Shown here: positions 17,164 to 24,478 of the stretch, piece after piece
Numbering within the stretch: the first letter of the stretch is position 1
Layout of the letters: the number at the start of each line of letters is the position of its first letter
From: JADMJV01 sp964649085
GTDB taxonomy: Bacteria; Vulcanimicrobiota; Xenobia; Xenobiales; JADMJV01
Assembly: GCA_964649085.1 (NCBI GenBank)
Contig: CAZYPN010000006.1
Coordinates: 1 to 64,000, forward strand
DNA length: 64,000 nt
Direction: 5' to 3'
Notes under the pieces: model-generated
Database searches by the model: none
The model's input: the letters and a program-made list of their open reading frames with translations, nothing else
Told to the model about the DNA's origin: nothing
Made by a program: the position numbers and the translations under genes

Positions 17164-18911
17164 TTCATCAGGCTGGTGCCGGCGATCAGCCGTTTGACGT
17201 CTTGAAAACTGACCAGCAGCGCCAGAGTCAGCAAAACCAGGATGCCCACCAGATGGATGCGGGCCTCCTTCTCGGGGTCGAGAGCCTTGCCACGCAGGGC
17301 GCCCAACCAGATAAAGAGGCAACGACTGCCATCCAGGGCCGGAATGGGAAGCAGGTTGAACACCGCGATGAACGCGTTGAGAATGGCCACCAAAAAGAGC
17401 AGCTCCGGCAAGCCTTCGTCGCTGACCTCAAAGATTTGCTGCATAATGCCGATGGGGCCCGTGCTGCTTTGCTTGAGTTCGCTAAAGGTGCCGAACAGAT
17501 CGGTATAGAGCCCTTTGGCCAGGTGGAAGGGCACGCTCAAGATCATGCCCAGCACCCTGGCCGTCGAAGTGAGCACGAGGCCGGTGGTGACCGGACGAAG
17601 CTGAACTCCCCACTGCTGGGCGCTGGCCAGGGGCACCTCGTCGACGAGCAGATCTTTGATCGCCTTGTCGCGGATCACCACCAGCTTGAAGGCTTCACCC
17701 GGGCCGAGAATTCGCTCGGAACAACGCTTGAGGCAGGCGTCGAGTTGGGTTTCCCCACCGCTGACCTCGACACCCTGGAAAAGATAGAGCAAATCGCCCT
17801 TGCGCACTCCAGCCCGTTCGGCCTGACTGTTGGGCAAAACCCCCACAACCTCATTGGTGGCCCGGCTCTCGAAACCGAAGGAAGTCACCCGGGCCAGGCG
17901 CACGCCCACCACGGCGCGGGGATTGAAGCCCGTCTTTTCGTCTAAGGTCCAGCTGCCCTGAGGCCCGCGGAGTTCGAGCTTCTTGGCCCCCACAGCCCAG
18001 CCCCGCAACTCGACCAGGCCCTGAGTGAGAGGCTTACCCTGGACATGGGTCACAGCAAAGGGGAGCTTGAGCCCCGAGGGCAGCGAAACACCCTCCACCC
18101 GAACCAACTCCGTGGCTCCCGAGCCAGCCCGAGCCCGGAAGAAGTAGTGGTCGGCCAGAGACAGATCGGGGGTCACCTCCAGCAAACTGGCTCGCTTACT
18201 CGAGTCCATCACGTCCATCTTGACGAGCTTGCCGACCTTCATCGACATCTGGGATACGAAGTCGGCCCCACTCACCACCGACATGCCGTCCAGCCTGACC
18301 AGCGAATCGCCCACCTTCAGTCCGGCAGCCGCCGCAGGCGAACCCGGCACCACCTCGGCCACTCGGGGCAATACCTCTTCCTGAATCACCCCCAGGCCCA
18401 CAGTCAGCCCCAGGCCCAACAGCAGCAAGGTAGCGGCCAGGAAATTCATGGTGACCCCTCCCAGAATCACCACGGTGCGCTGCCAGGTCGACTTGAAATT
18501 AAAGTTGCCCTCGAGGTCCTCCATGGAGGCGTAGCTCTTGTCGGGAGGGAGCGAGCGCAGGAACTCCTCAACCTCGGCCTGGGGCTCCACCATGCGCTGC
18601 AGCGCCTCGCGCGGTGTGATGGGAAACTGCAGCTCGCCCACCGCCTGGCTGAACGTGGCATGCCAGCCCTCTTCCCCGTCTCGAGAAGGGTCTTCGCCCA
18701 CCATCATCACGTAGCCGCCCAGGGGAATACCGCGAATGCTGAACTCGGTGCCCCAGCGCCGAAAAGCGGCCAGCTTCGGCCCAAATCCAATGGCGAAGTA
18801 AGGAGCTCGAATGCCAGCCCATCGGGCCGCCAGATAGTGGCCCATTTCGTGAATGAACACGATGAAGCCGAAAGACAGCACGGCGGCCAGCACGCCCACC
18901 AGGATAGTCAT
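17160..18911 (-). CDS. rseP: RIP metalloprotease RseP (site-2 protease)
   Basis: The 583-residue inner-membrane protease cleaves transmembrane substrates such as anti-sigma factors. The zinc motif HEMGH lies at residues 21-25 in the first membrane helix, and the second zinc ligand motif (PIPALDGSR) lies about 45 residues from the end. Between them are two PDZ-like regions (for example LKVGDSLVRLDGMSV and VRKGDLLYLFQGVEV). The protein is longer than the usual 350-450 residues because of a roughly 130-residue insertion before the first PDZ and a longer spacer between PDZ regions. It follows dxr with a three-base gap and overlaps the YrdC-like gene by four bases. Confidence 0.93.
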   Translation of the reverse strand: MTILVGVLAAVLSFGFIVFIHEMGHYLAARWAGIRAPYFAIGFGPKLAAFRRWGTEFSIRGIPLGGYVMMVGEDPSRDGEEGWHATFSQAVGELQFPITPREALQRMVEPQAEVEEFLRSLPPDKSYASMEDLEGNFNFKSTWQRTVVILGGVTMNFLAATLLLLGLGLTVGLGVIQEEVLPRVAEVVPGSPAAAAGLKVGDSLVRLDGMSVVSGADFVSQMSMKVGKLVKMDVMDSSKRASLLEVTPDLSLADHYFFRARAGSGATELVRVEGVSLPSGLKLPFAVTHVQGKPLTQGLVELRGWAVGAKKLELRGPQGSWTLDEKTGFNPRAVVGVRLARVTSFGFESRATNEVVGVLPNSQAERAGVRKGDLLYLFQGVEVSGGETQLDACLKRCSERILGPGEAFKLVVIRDKAIKDLLVDEVPLASAQQWGVQLRPVTTGLVLTSTARVLGMILSVPFHLAKGLYTDLFGTFSELKQSSTGPIGIMQQIFEVSDEGLPELLFLVAILNAFIAVFNLLPIPALDGSRCLFIWLGALRGKALDPEKEARIHLVGILVLLTLALLVSFQDVKRLIAGTSLMK

Positions 18912-18914
18912 AGG

Positions 18915-20087
18915 CTATGCTTGACTGCGAAGTTTCAAAGTCCCTGCCGTTTGGCGTGCCCAACGATCAATCTCGAGCAGTGCCTCAAGATCGGGCCGTT
19001 CCACTCGCTGGTGAGCCTCCAGCGTGCGTTCGATGATCGGAGCCAGATCGCCGAAGCGAATCTCGTCTTTCAAGAACATCTCTACGGCCACTTCGTTGGC
19101 GGCATTGAGCACCGCAGGCAGGCTGCCCCCGGCGCGACCGCAATGATAGGCCAGGCGCAAGCAGGGGAAGTCGTCCCAGCGGGGCTCTTCAAAGGTCAGG
19201 TAGCGCATATGGGCCAGTTCCAGCCGCGACCACATGGGCGGCCAGCGATCGGGATAGCTCAGCGCATAGCTGATGGGAGTGCGCATATCGGGGGGGCCGA
19301 GTTGGGCCAGCACCGAGCCGTCGTGGTATTCCACCAGGCTATGCACGATGCTCTGGGGATGCACCCAACAGTCCACTTGGTCGAGACTCAGACCGAAGAG
19401 ATGCTGAGCCTCGAGCACCTCGAAGCCCTTGTTCATCAAACTGGCAGAATCGATGGTGATTTTCGCTCCCATATTCCAGGTGGGGTGTTTCAGGGCCTGG
19501 GCTGCGGTCAAATCGGCCAGTTGCTCGCGAGGCGTCTGACGAAAGGGTCCGCCCGAGGCCGTCAGAATCACCCGCGCCAGGGCCTTCTCGGGCTGTCCCT
19601 GAAAGCATTGGAAGAGGGCCGAGTGCTCGGAATCGATGGGTAGTACGCTGAGCCCCTTCTCGCGGGCCGTGCGCATCATCAGTTCTCCTGCCACCACCAG
19701 CGTTTCTTTGTTGGCCAGAGCCAGGTGCTTACCGGCCTGAAGCGCGGCCAGGCTGGGTTGAAGCCCGGCCATGCCCACCAGCGAACTGACCAGCCAGTCG
19801 GCCTCGGGCCAGCGGGCGGCCTCGACCACCCCCGACATGCCTCCCAGAACGGTGATGCCCGTGCCCTGCAATTGCTGCTTCAGCTGGTCTAACAAGCCCT
19901 CGTCGAGAATCGCCACCACCTGAGGGCGAAAACGCCGGGCCTGCTCCACCAAAAGGTCAAGCGAACGACGGGCGGCCAGAGCCACGACCTGCAATTGCTG
20001 GGGCTGCGCCGCCACAACTTCGAGTGTCTGGCAACCGATTGAGCCGGTGGAACCGATCACGGATAACTTCTTCACGTAGCCTCTCAC
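18915..20087 (-). CDS. dxr: 1-deoxy-D-xylulose 5-phosphate reductoisomerase
   Basis: Dxr makes 2-C-methyl-D-erythritol 4-phosphate, the first committed step of the non-mevalonate isoprenoid pathway. The 390-residue length is typical. The N terminus has the NADPH-binding SVIGSTGSIGCQTLEV motif. The catalytic domain has the DSEHSALFQC block, ASGGPFR, the HPTWNMGAKITIDSASLMNKG region and HPQSIVHSLVEY. It sits between cdsA and rseP, the common order in bacteria, and overlaps cdsA by four bases. Isoprenoid precursors feed UppS encoded two genes earlier. Confidence 0.97.
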   Translation of the reverse strand: MRGYVKKLSVIGSTGSIGCQTLEVVAAQPQQLQVVALAARRSLDLLVEQARRFRPQVVAILDEGLLDQLKQQLQGTGITVLGGMSGVVEAARWPEADWLVSSLVGMAGLQPSLAALQAGKHLALANKETLVVAGELMMRTAREKGLSVLPIDSEHSALFQCFQGQPEKALARVILTASGGPFRQTPREQLADLTAAQALKHPTWNMGAKITIDSASLMNKGFEVLEAQHLFGLSLDQVDCWVHPQSIVHSLVEYHDGSVLAQLGPPDMRTPISYALSYPDRWPPMWSRLELAHMRYLTFEEPRWDDFPCLRLAYHCGRAGGSLPAVLNAANEVAVEMFLKDEIRFGDLAPIIERTLEAHQRVERPDLEALLEIDRWARQTAGTLKLRSQA

Positions 20088-20899
20088 ATCAACACATAAG
20101 TTAGATACAGGTAGAAAAAGGGCGCGGCGAAGGCCAGGGAATCAAAGCGATCCAGCACCCCGCCGTGGCTGCCCAAAAACTCCCCGGCGTCTTTGACCCC
20201 TACTTCACGCTTGAGCGCAGATTCCCACAAATCGCCCAGTTGACCCACCAGCGATACGCCGACCCCCATGCAAATTCCGTGGAAGGGGTCCAGTCCCAGG
20301 TAGGGCACCAGCACGTAACCCAGTGCGGCAGGCAGGATCAGACCACCAAGCGACCCTTCCAGAGTTTTCTTGGGGCTCAAAGCCGGCCACAAGGGGTGAC
20401 GTCCGAAGATCCGCCCCACAAAATAGGCACCGGTGTCGGTCATGGCGCTCAGCGAAACCAACAGGCTGATCCAGGCCGCACCGTGGGGCAACCCTCGCAA
20501 CAAGATCAAAAAACCGAAGAGCCAACCGATGTACATGACCGCCAGCACGGTGACGGCGCCATCCAGGGTTACCGAGCAGCGCACGCCGCTGCGAAGCACG
20601 CAGAGCATGAGAATGACCAGCAAGCTGAGCAAGGTGGCGTGGGCCAGGCCACTCAAACCGGTCGTCCAGGCCGCCAGCAACAGCAATAAGGTAGCCAGCG
20701 TGCCACTGCGCCGCAGGGGTCGCAAACGCTGACGTTCAAGCAAATCGAAAATCTCGCAACTGCCGGCCAGGGCCAGAACCACGACCTCGGCAAAAAACGG
20801 CAACCGGCCCCACCAGATCAGTCCCAACGAGATCAGAGCCAGGACCAGGGCCGTAGAGACACGAGGCGCCAGGCTGGCCCACTTCTCCTTTGATGTCAT
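20084..20899 (-). CDS. cdsA: Phosphatidate cytidylyltransferase
   Basis: CdsA makes CDP-diacylglycerol for phospholipid synthesis in the inner membrane. The 271-residue product has about eight hydrophobic segments and the C-terminal family signature around SPKKTLEGSLGG and KREVGVKDAGEFLGSHGG followed by VLDRFDSL. The gene begins one base after uppS ends and overlaps the next gene, dxr, by four bases, which indicates one transcript. Confidence 0.95.
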   Translation of the reverse strand: MTSKEKWASLAPRVSTALVLALISLGLIWWGRLPFFAEVVVLALAGSCEIFDLLERQRLRPLRRSGTLATLLLLLAAWTTGLSGLAHATLLSLLVILMLCVLRSGVRCSVTLDGAVTVLAVMYIGWLFGFLILLRGLPHGAAWISLLVSLSAMTDTGAYFVGRIFGRHPLWPALSPKKTLEGSLGGLILPAALGYVLVPYLGLDPFHGICMGVGVSLVGQLGDLWESALKREVGVKDAGEFLGSHGGVLDRFDSLAFAAPFFYLYLTYVLM

Positions 20900-21634
20900 C
20901 TATCCGCCTCCATACCGCCGATGGCGATGCTGATACTCCAAAATCGCCTCAAGCAGGAGCGTCCGGCTGACTTGCGGCCAATACAGGGGAGTGAAATAGA
21001 GTTCGGTATAGGCCGTCTGCCAGAGCAAGAAATTGGAGATGCGAACCTCACCACTGGTTCGAATCATCAGGTCGGGGTCGGGCTGGTCGGCGGTGTCGAG
21101 AAAAGTGGAGAAGAGCTCCTCATTGACCTCCGGAGCAGCCAGTCGGCCCTCCGAACCTACCTGCATCAGCTTCTGACAGGCGCGCACAATCTCGTCACGC
21201 CCGCCGTAGTTCACGGCCAGGTTCAACATCATGGAGCGGTTGTGAGCGGTGGCCTCCCGGGTGCGGTCGAACTCGGTGCGCACCGAGGCCGGCAGGTCGT
21301 CCCAGCGACCCAGGGTTCGAAAGCAGATTCCGGTCCGCACCATTTTGTCTCTCTCGGCTCGGGTATAGTGCTCAAAAAGCTGCATCAGCACCCGCACTTC
21401 GCTTTCGCTGCGTCGCCAGTTCTCGATCGAAAAGGCGTAGGCCGTAAGACACTCAATTCCAAGCTCTCGGCAGGTCTCCATCACCAGGCGAAAGGCTTTG
21501 ACACCAGCCCGATGCCCCATCACAACGGGCAGGCGCCGCTCCTGGGCCCAACGCCGATTGCCATCCATGATGACGGCGATGTGGCGGGGCATACGGCTTC
21601 GGTCGAGTTGCGCCAGCAGTTCTCGCTCAGTCAC
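20900..21634 (-). CDS. uppS: Undecaprenyl diphosphate synthase (isoprenyl transferase)
   Basis: This cis-prenyltransferase of 244 residues builds the lipid carrier of cell-wall synthesis. The catalytic aspartate lies in HIAVIMDGNRRWA near residue 24, and further family motifs are GHRAGVKAF, the YAFSIENWRR block, LNLAVNYGGRDEIVRA, and the C-terminal DLMIRTSGEVRISNFLLWQ region. The start is a GTG. It is preceded by a hairpin at 21765-21790 that may uncouple it partly from frr. Confidence 0.96.
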   Translation of the reverse strand: MTERELLAQLDRSRMPRHIAVIMDGNRRWAQERRLPVVMGHRAGVKAFRLVMETCRELGIECLTAYAFSIENWRRSESEVRVLMQLFEHYTRAERDKMVRTGICFRTLGRWDDLPASVRTEFDRTREATAHNRSMMLNLAVNYGGRDEIVRACQKLMQVGSEGRLAAPEVNEELFSTFLDTADQPDPDLMIRTSGEVRISNFLLWQTAYTELYFTPLYWPQVSRTLLLEAILEYQHRHRRYGGG

Positions 21635-21848
21635 GAGACCCTCGGCGCAACCAACCTGTATAGCTTAGGACCCAGCACCAACCTTGAGACTCGTGGCGTT
21701 GACCAACCACCCTCAAGCGGCCCACTCCACATACAGCCTGCGGGGGGCGGGTCAGCATAATGCGAAAAGGCCTGGCAATTGCCAGGGCCTCCCCGTACTC
21801 CATTCCCAGAATCTCCTCGCGGGAGTCGACCGGCTGGTCCGAGTCCAC
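21627..21848 (-). CDS. Possible 73-residue protein between frr and uppS
   Basis: A GTG at 21848 overlaps the last base of the frr stop, and the frame ends inside the first codons of uppS (overlap 8 bases). Such spacing is typical of coupled genes in this operon. The product (EEILGMEYGEALAIA... LRVVGQRHESQGWCWVLSY) is not a family I recognise. Against it, the middle of the frame contains a terminator-like hairpin (21765-21790), and no ribosome-binding site is visible. It may be a non-coding spacer. Confidence 0.35.
   Translation of the reverse strand: MDSDQPVDSREEILGMEYGEALAIARPFRIMLTRPPQAVCGVGRLRVVGQRHESQGWCWVLSYTGWLRRGSRD
21765..21790 (-). terminator. Terminator-like hairpin between frr and uppS
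   Basis: On the minus strand AGGCC-C-TGGC, loop AATT, GCCA-GGCCT is followed by a short T-run (TTTT). The stem is nine pairs with one bulged C and has a perfect palindromic core (CTGGCAATTGCCAG). It could attenuate transcription from pyrH-frr into uppS. Confidence 0.5.
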
Positions 21849-22399
21849 TAAATCTCCATGATTTCTTTCTCTTTGCTGTCGGTGGAACTGGCAGCCTCGG
21901 CCACCGACTTGTCCGTAAGCTTCTGCAGCCGGTCCTGAGCCTTCTTCTGGTCGTCCTCGCGAAGATCCTTAAAGGATTTCAGCTTCTCCAAGGCATCGCG
22001 GCGCACCCCGCGCAGGGCGACCTTGGCCTCTTCAGAACGCGCTTTGACGACCTTGACCAGATCTTTTCTGCGCTCTTTGGTCAGTGGGGGAAACATCAAA
22101 CGCACAACCTGACCGTCATTCTGCGGGGTCACCCCCAACTCGGATTTGTAGATGGCACGCTCGATACTGCCGATCTGCGACTTGTCAAACGGTTGAATCA
22201 CCAGCGTTCGGGCCTCGGGGACCGAAATGGTGGCCATCGAGTTGAGCGGCATTTCTGAGCCGTAGGCCTCAACCGGGATCTTTTCCACCATGCCGGGCGT
22301 GGCGCGGCCCGTTCGCACGTTGGCAAAATCGCGCAGCATCGAGTCCAGGCACTTTTTCATGCGTTCCTCAATGTCCTTAAAGAAACTCTCGTCCAACAT
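21848..22399 (-). CDS. frr: Ribosome recycling factor
   Basis: The 183-residue product matches the family length and sequence: N-terminal MKKCLDSMLRDFANVRTGRA, central ARTLVIQPFDKSQIGSIERA and LMFPPLTKERRKDLVK, C-terminal long helix with LREDDQKKAQDRLQKLTD. RRF dissociates post-termination ribosomes with EF-G. It starts two bases after pyrH ends, the usual pairing. The C terminus has a short acidic tail beyond the usual end (STDSKEKEIMEI). Confidence 0.98.
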   Translation of the reverse strand: MLDESFFKDIEERMKKCLDSMLRDFANVRTGRATPGMVEKIPVEAYGSEMPLNSMATISVPEARTLVIQPFDKSQIGSIERAIYKSELGVTPQNDGQVVRLMFPPLTKERRKDLVKVVKARSEEAKVALRGVRRDALEKLKSFKDLREDDQKKAQDRLQKLTDKSVAEAASSTDSKEKEIMEI

Positions 22400-22401
22400 A
22401 C

Positions 22402-23166
22402 TCAGGCATCCTCCTTGACAATGGTTCCGATGGCTTCCCCCAATATCATGCGCTTGATATTCCCCGGCTGGGTGATGTCGAAGACGGCGATAGGCAGGCG
22501 ATTATCCATGCACAGCGAGATGGCCGTTGCGTCCATCACCTGAAGCCCCTGCTGCAGCACGTCGATATAGGGCAACTTCTGAAACTTGCGGGCCTGCGGG
22601 TTCTTCTCCGGGTCGCTGTCATAGACGCCGTCGACCTTTGTGCCCTTCAGAATGACGTCGGCCCCGATTTCCAGGCCGCGCAGGGCGGCGCAGGTGTCGG
22701 TAGTGAAATATGGGCTGCCCGTGCCGCCCGCGAAAATCACGATGCGGCCTTTCTCCAGATGGCGCTGCGCCCGACGACGGATAAAAGGCTCGGCGACCTC
22801 CTTCATCTCGATGGCGGTGAGCACTCGGGTGGTGGCTCCGATCTTTTCCAAAGCGTCCTGCAAGGCCAGACCATTGATCACCGTGGCGATCATGCCCATG
22901 TAGTCGGCATTGGCCCGCTCCATCTTGGGGGCCATCCGGCCCCTCCAGATGTTTCCGCCCCCCACAACCACCGCAACTTCGACTCCGAGGCTGCGAATTT
23001 CTTTGAGTTCCTCGGCAAACTGGGCCACAATGGTGGGGTCGATGCCGAAGCCAACGGTTCCGGCAAAGACCTCTCCGGAAAGCTTGAGCAATACCCTTCG
23101 ATAGGGCAGCTCGTTGCCCCCGGGACTGGGGTCGGCGGAAGTTCGGTCGGACACGGCCTGGCTCAA
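22402..23166 (-). CDS. pyrH: UMP kinase
   Basis: PyrH phosphorylates UMP to UDP and is an amino-acid-kinase-fold hexamer. Family motifs are LLKLSGEVFAG, VVVGGGNIWRG, ADYMGMIATVINGLAL, FAGGTGSPYFTTDTCAALR and LKGTKVDGVYDSDP. I place the start at TTG 23166 because an AGGGAG lies six bases upstream. This gives 254 residues, with a 15-residue extension before the usual N terminus (YRRVLLKLSGE). A longer frame from ATG 23238 would add an unconserved Pro/Gly-rich segment. It leads the operon. The usual rpsB-tsf neighbours are absent and a divergent pseudopilin gene lies upstream. Confidence 0.95.
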   Translation of the reverse strand: MSQAVSDRTSADPSPGGNELPYRRVLLKLSGEVFAGTVGFGIDPTIVAQFAEELKEIRSLGVEVAVVVGGGNIWRGRMAPKMERANADYMGMIATVINGLALQDALEKIGATTRVLTAIEMKEVAEPFIRRRAQRHLEKGRIVIFAGGTGSPYFTTDTCAALRGLEIGADVILKGTKVDGVYDSDPEKNPQARKFQKLPYIDVLQQGLQVMDATAISLCMDNRLPIAVFDITQPGNIKRMILGEAIGTIVKEDA

Positions 23167-23268
23167 TGTGGTCTCCCTATGTTCTGGTGGCCCGCCCTGG
23201 GCGACGGGTGGCCCGGTGTTCTTGAGACCAACTTTCATTCCTTCCCGATGAAACTCGACCGAGTCTGT

Positions 23269-23280
23269 TATACTAACTCG
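23269..23280 (+). promoter_or_regulatory. -10 element of leaderless pseudopilin gene
   Basis: TATACT at 23269-23274 is followed by exactly six bases and the GTG start codon at 23281. No ribosome-binding site lies between them. The predicted transcription start coincides with the GTG. No clear -35 is seen. Confidence 0.55.
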
Positions 23281-23715
23281 GTGGCGAGAGCGGGAGGCTT
23301 TACTCTGGCCGAGATTGTCATGGCGCTCGGGCTGCTGGCGTTGTTATTGCTGGGCAGTGTGGGGGTCTTCACTTCGCTATTTGCCTCGAGCCGAAAGACA
23401 ACCTCAACGCTGGTCGGCCTGACCTTTGTCAACCAGAAGCTCGAGGAACTTGCCGAATCGGGCAGCTTCACCTCGACCAGTGGAACGGAAGGAGCCTACG
23501 TGCTCGACCCCAACCTGGGCACCCAGTTCTACTACACGGTCGTCTGCCAACCGCTCTCAGGAGTCACCACCGGCAGCACCCGCTATCTGGGTGGTTACCA
23601 CGTAACCATCGAGGCCTGGTGGAATGCTCAAACCCCCACCCAGGTTCACGTCGGCGAGGGCTTGCGCCGGGTAAAAGTGGAAAGGTTCATCTATCCCAGG
23701 GTGCTGGTTCCTTGA
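23281..23715 (+). CDS. PilV-like prepilin
   Basis: The product is 144 residues from the GTG at 23281. It opens with VARAGG^FTLAEIVMALGLL, a prepilin leader with the cleavage Gly at position 6, Phe at +1 and Glu at +5 of the mature protein. A hydrophobic helix follows and then a head of about 105 residues (VNQKLEELAESG is the typical helix end). The start was chosen because the prepilin leader is short and because a TATACT hexamer lies six bases upstream. It is followed by a PilW-like gene with a TTGA overlap. Confidence 0.8.
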   Translation: MARAGGFTLAEIVMALGLLALLLLGSVGVFTSLFASSRKTTSTLVGLTFVNQKLEELAESGSFTSTSGTEGAYVLDPNLGTQFYYTVVCQPLSGVTTGSTRYLGGYHVTIEAWWNAQTPTQVHVGEGLRRVKVERFIYPRVLVP

Positions 23716-24413
23716 GGCCGCGGTCTGGTTACTCCATCCTGGAAGTTGCCCTCAGCTGTTCCTTGTTGCTGTTGGCAACGGTGGGAGCTTTCTCCATCTT
23801 CCGCTTTGGCTTCACCAGTTTTCAAACTCTCACCAATCGGTCCGATCTGCATGCCGAGGCTCAGGCCTGTCTGGTGCGCCTGCGAGAGGACGTCGAGTCG
23901 GCCAGCCACGCCGGTACCCAGGTGGGCAACGGCCCTACCCGAACCGCCACCGTTGCTCTGGCCAACGGAAGCAGCACCCAACCACGCCATCTGCTGTGCG
24001 TTCCCGGCATGATCGACTGGTATGACCCCAACGTGTACAGTCCGCTGAATGGCTGGCCGGTGTGGAATCGACACTTCCTCTACCACGCCAGCACCGCGGC
24101 CGAAGGAGCCCTGACCCGTCTGGAACTCGATTCGGGCACGCACTCGGGCCAGGGGTGGGCCATGTTTTCAACCTACCTGGGAACGTATCTGGCTTCACCT
24201 CCCGGTCGCGGCACCAACATCGGTGGTAGTGTCGTTCGCAGCCGCCGCGCCCTGACCACCCGCCTGCTGGCCTTCGAAGTGACCAAGAGCAGCAAAAACA
24301 TTGTGATCGAACTGAAACTTCGAGGCCAGGTGCGCTCCGCTGCCGGCGGAGGGCGACGCGATGAAATCCTGGAGTTCAAAATCCGGCTGCTGCCCAAGAA
24401 CCGCTCCTACTAG
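23712..24413 (+). CDS. PilW-like prepilin
   Basis: The TTG at 23712 overlaps the upstream stop (TTGA) and gives 233 residues. The N terminus RPRSG^YSILEVALSCSLLLL is a prepilin leader with Gly at -1 and Glu at +5. A hydrophobic helix follows and then a beta-rich head (IFRFGFTSFQTLTNRSDLHAEA at the helix end, given in part). A TTG start without a ribosome-binding site is consistent with translation coupling to the preceding gene. It belongs to the second pseudopilin island with 23281 and 24479. Confidence 0.72.
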   Translation: MRPRSGYSILEVALSCSLLLLATVGAFSIFRFGFTSFQTLTNRSDLHAEAQACLVRLREDVESASHAGTQVGNGPTRTATVALANGSSTQPRHLLCVPGMIDWYDPNVYSPLNGWPVWNRHFLYHASTAAEGALTRLELDSGTHSGQGWAMFSTYLGTYLASPPGRGTNIGGSVVRSRRALTTRLLAFEVTKSSKNIVIELKLRGQVRSAAGGGRRDEILEFKIRLLPKNRSY

Positions 24414-24466
24414 GAGCCCGATCGCCCCCCCTGGCCGGGGGAATGGCAAACCACCAGCTTTTCGGT

Positions 24467-24478
24467 TATTCTAGCAAG
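24467..24478 (+). promoter_or_regulatory. -10 element of leaderless PilX-like gene
   Basis: TATTCT at 24467-24472 is followed by six bases and the GTG at 24479, the same spacing as at 23281 and 43454. The GTG has no ribosome-binding site of its own; the GGGAGG that follows it lies inside the gene. Confidence 0.5.

Noticed and set aside
18045..19643. 532-residue plus-strand frame across rseP and dxr
   Set aside because: Antisense shadow of two well-supported genes; His/Gln-rich product without family resemblance.
22402..23238. UMP kinase starting at ATG 23238
   Set aside because: The extra N-terminal segment is Pro/Gly-rich and unconserved, and TTG 23166 has a better-spaced ribosome-binding site.
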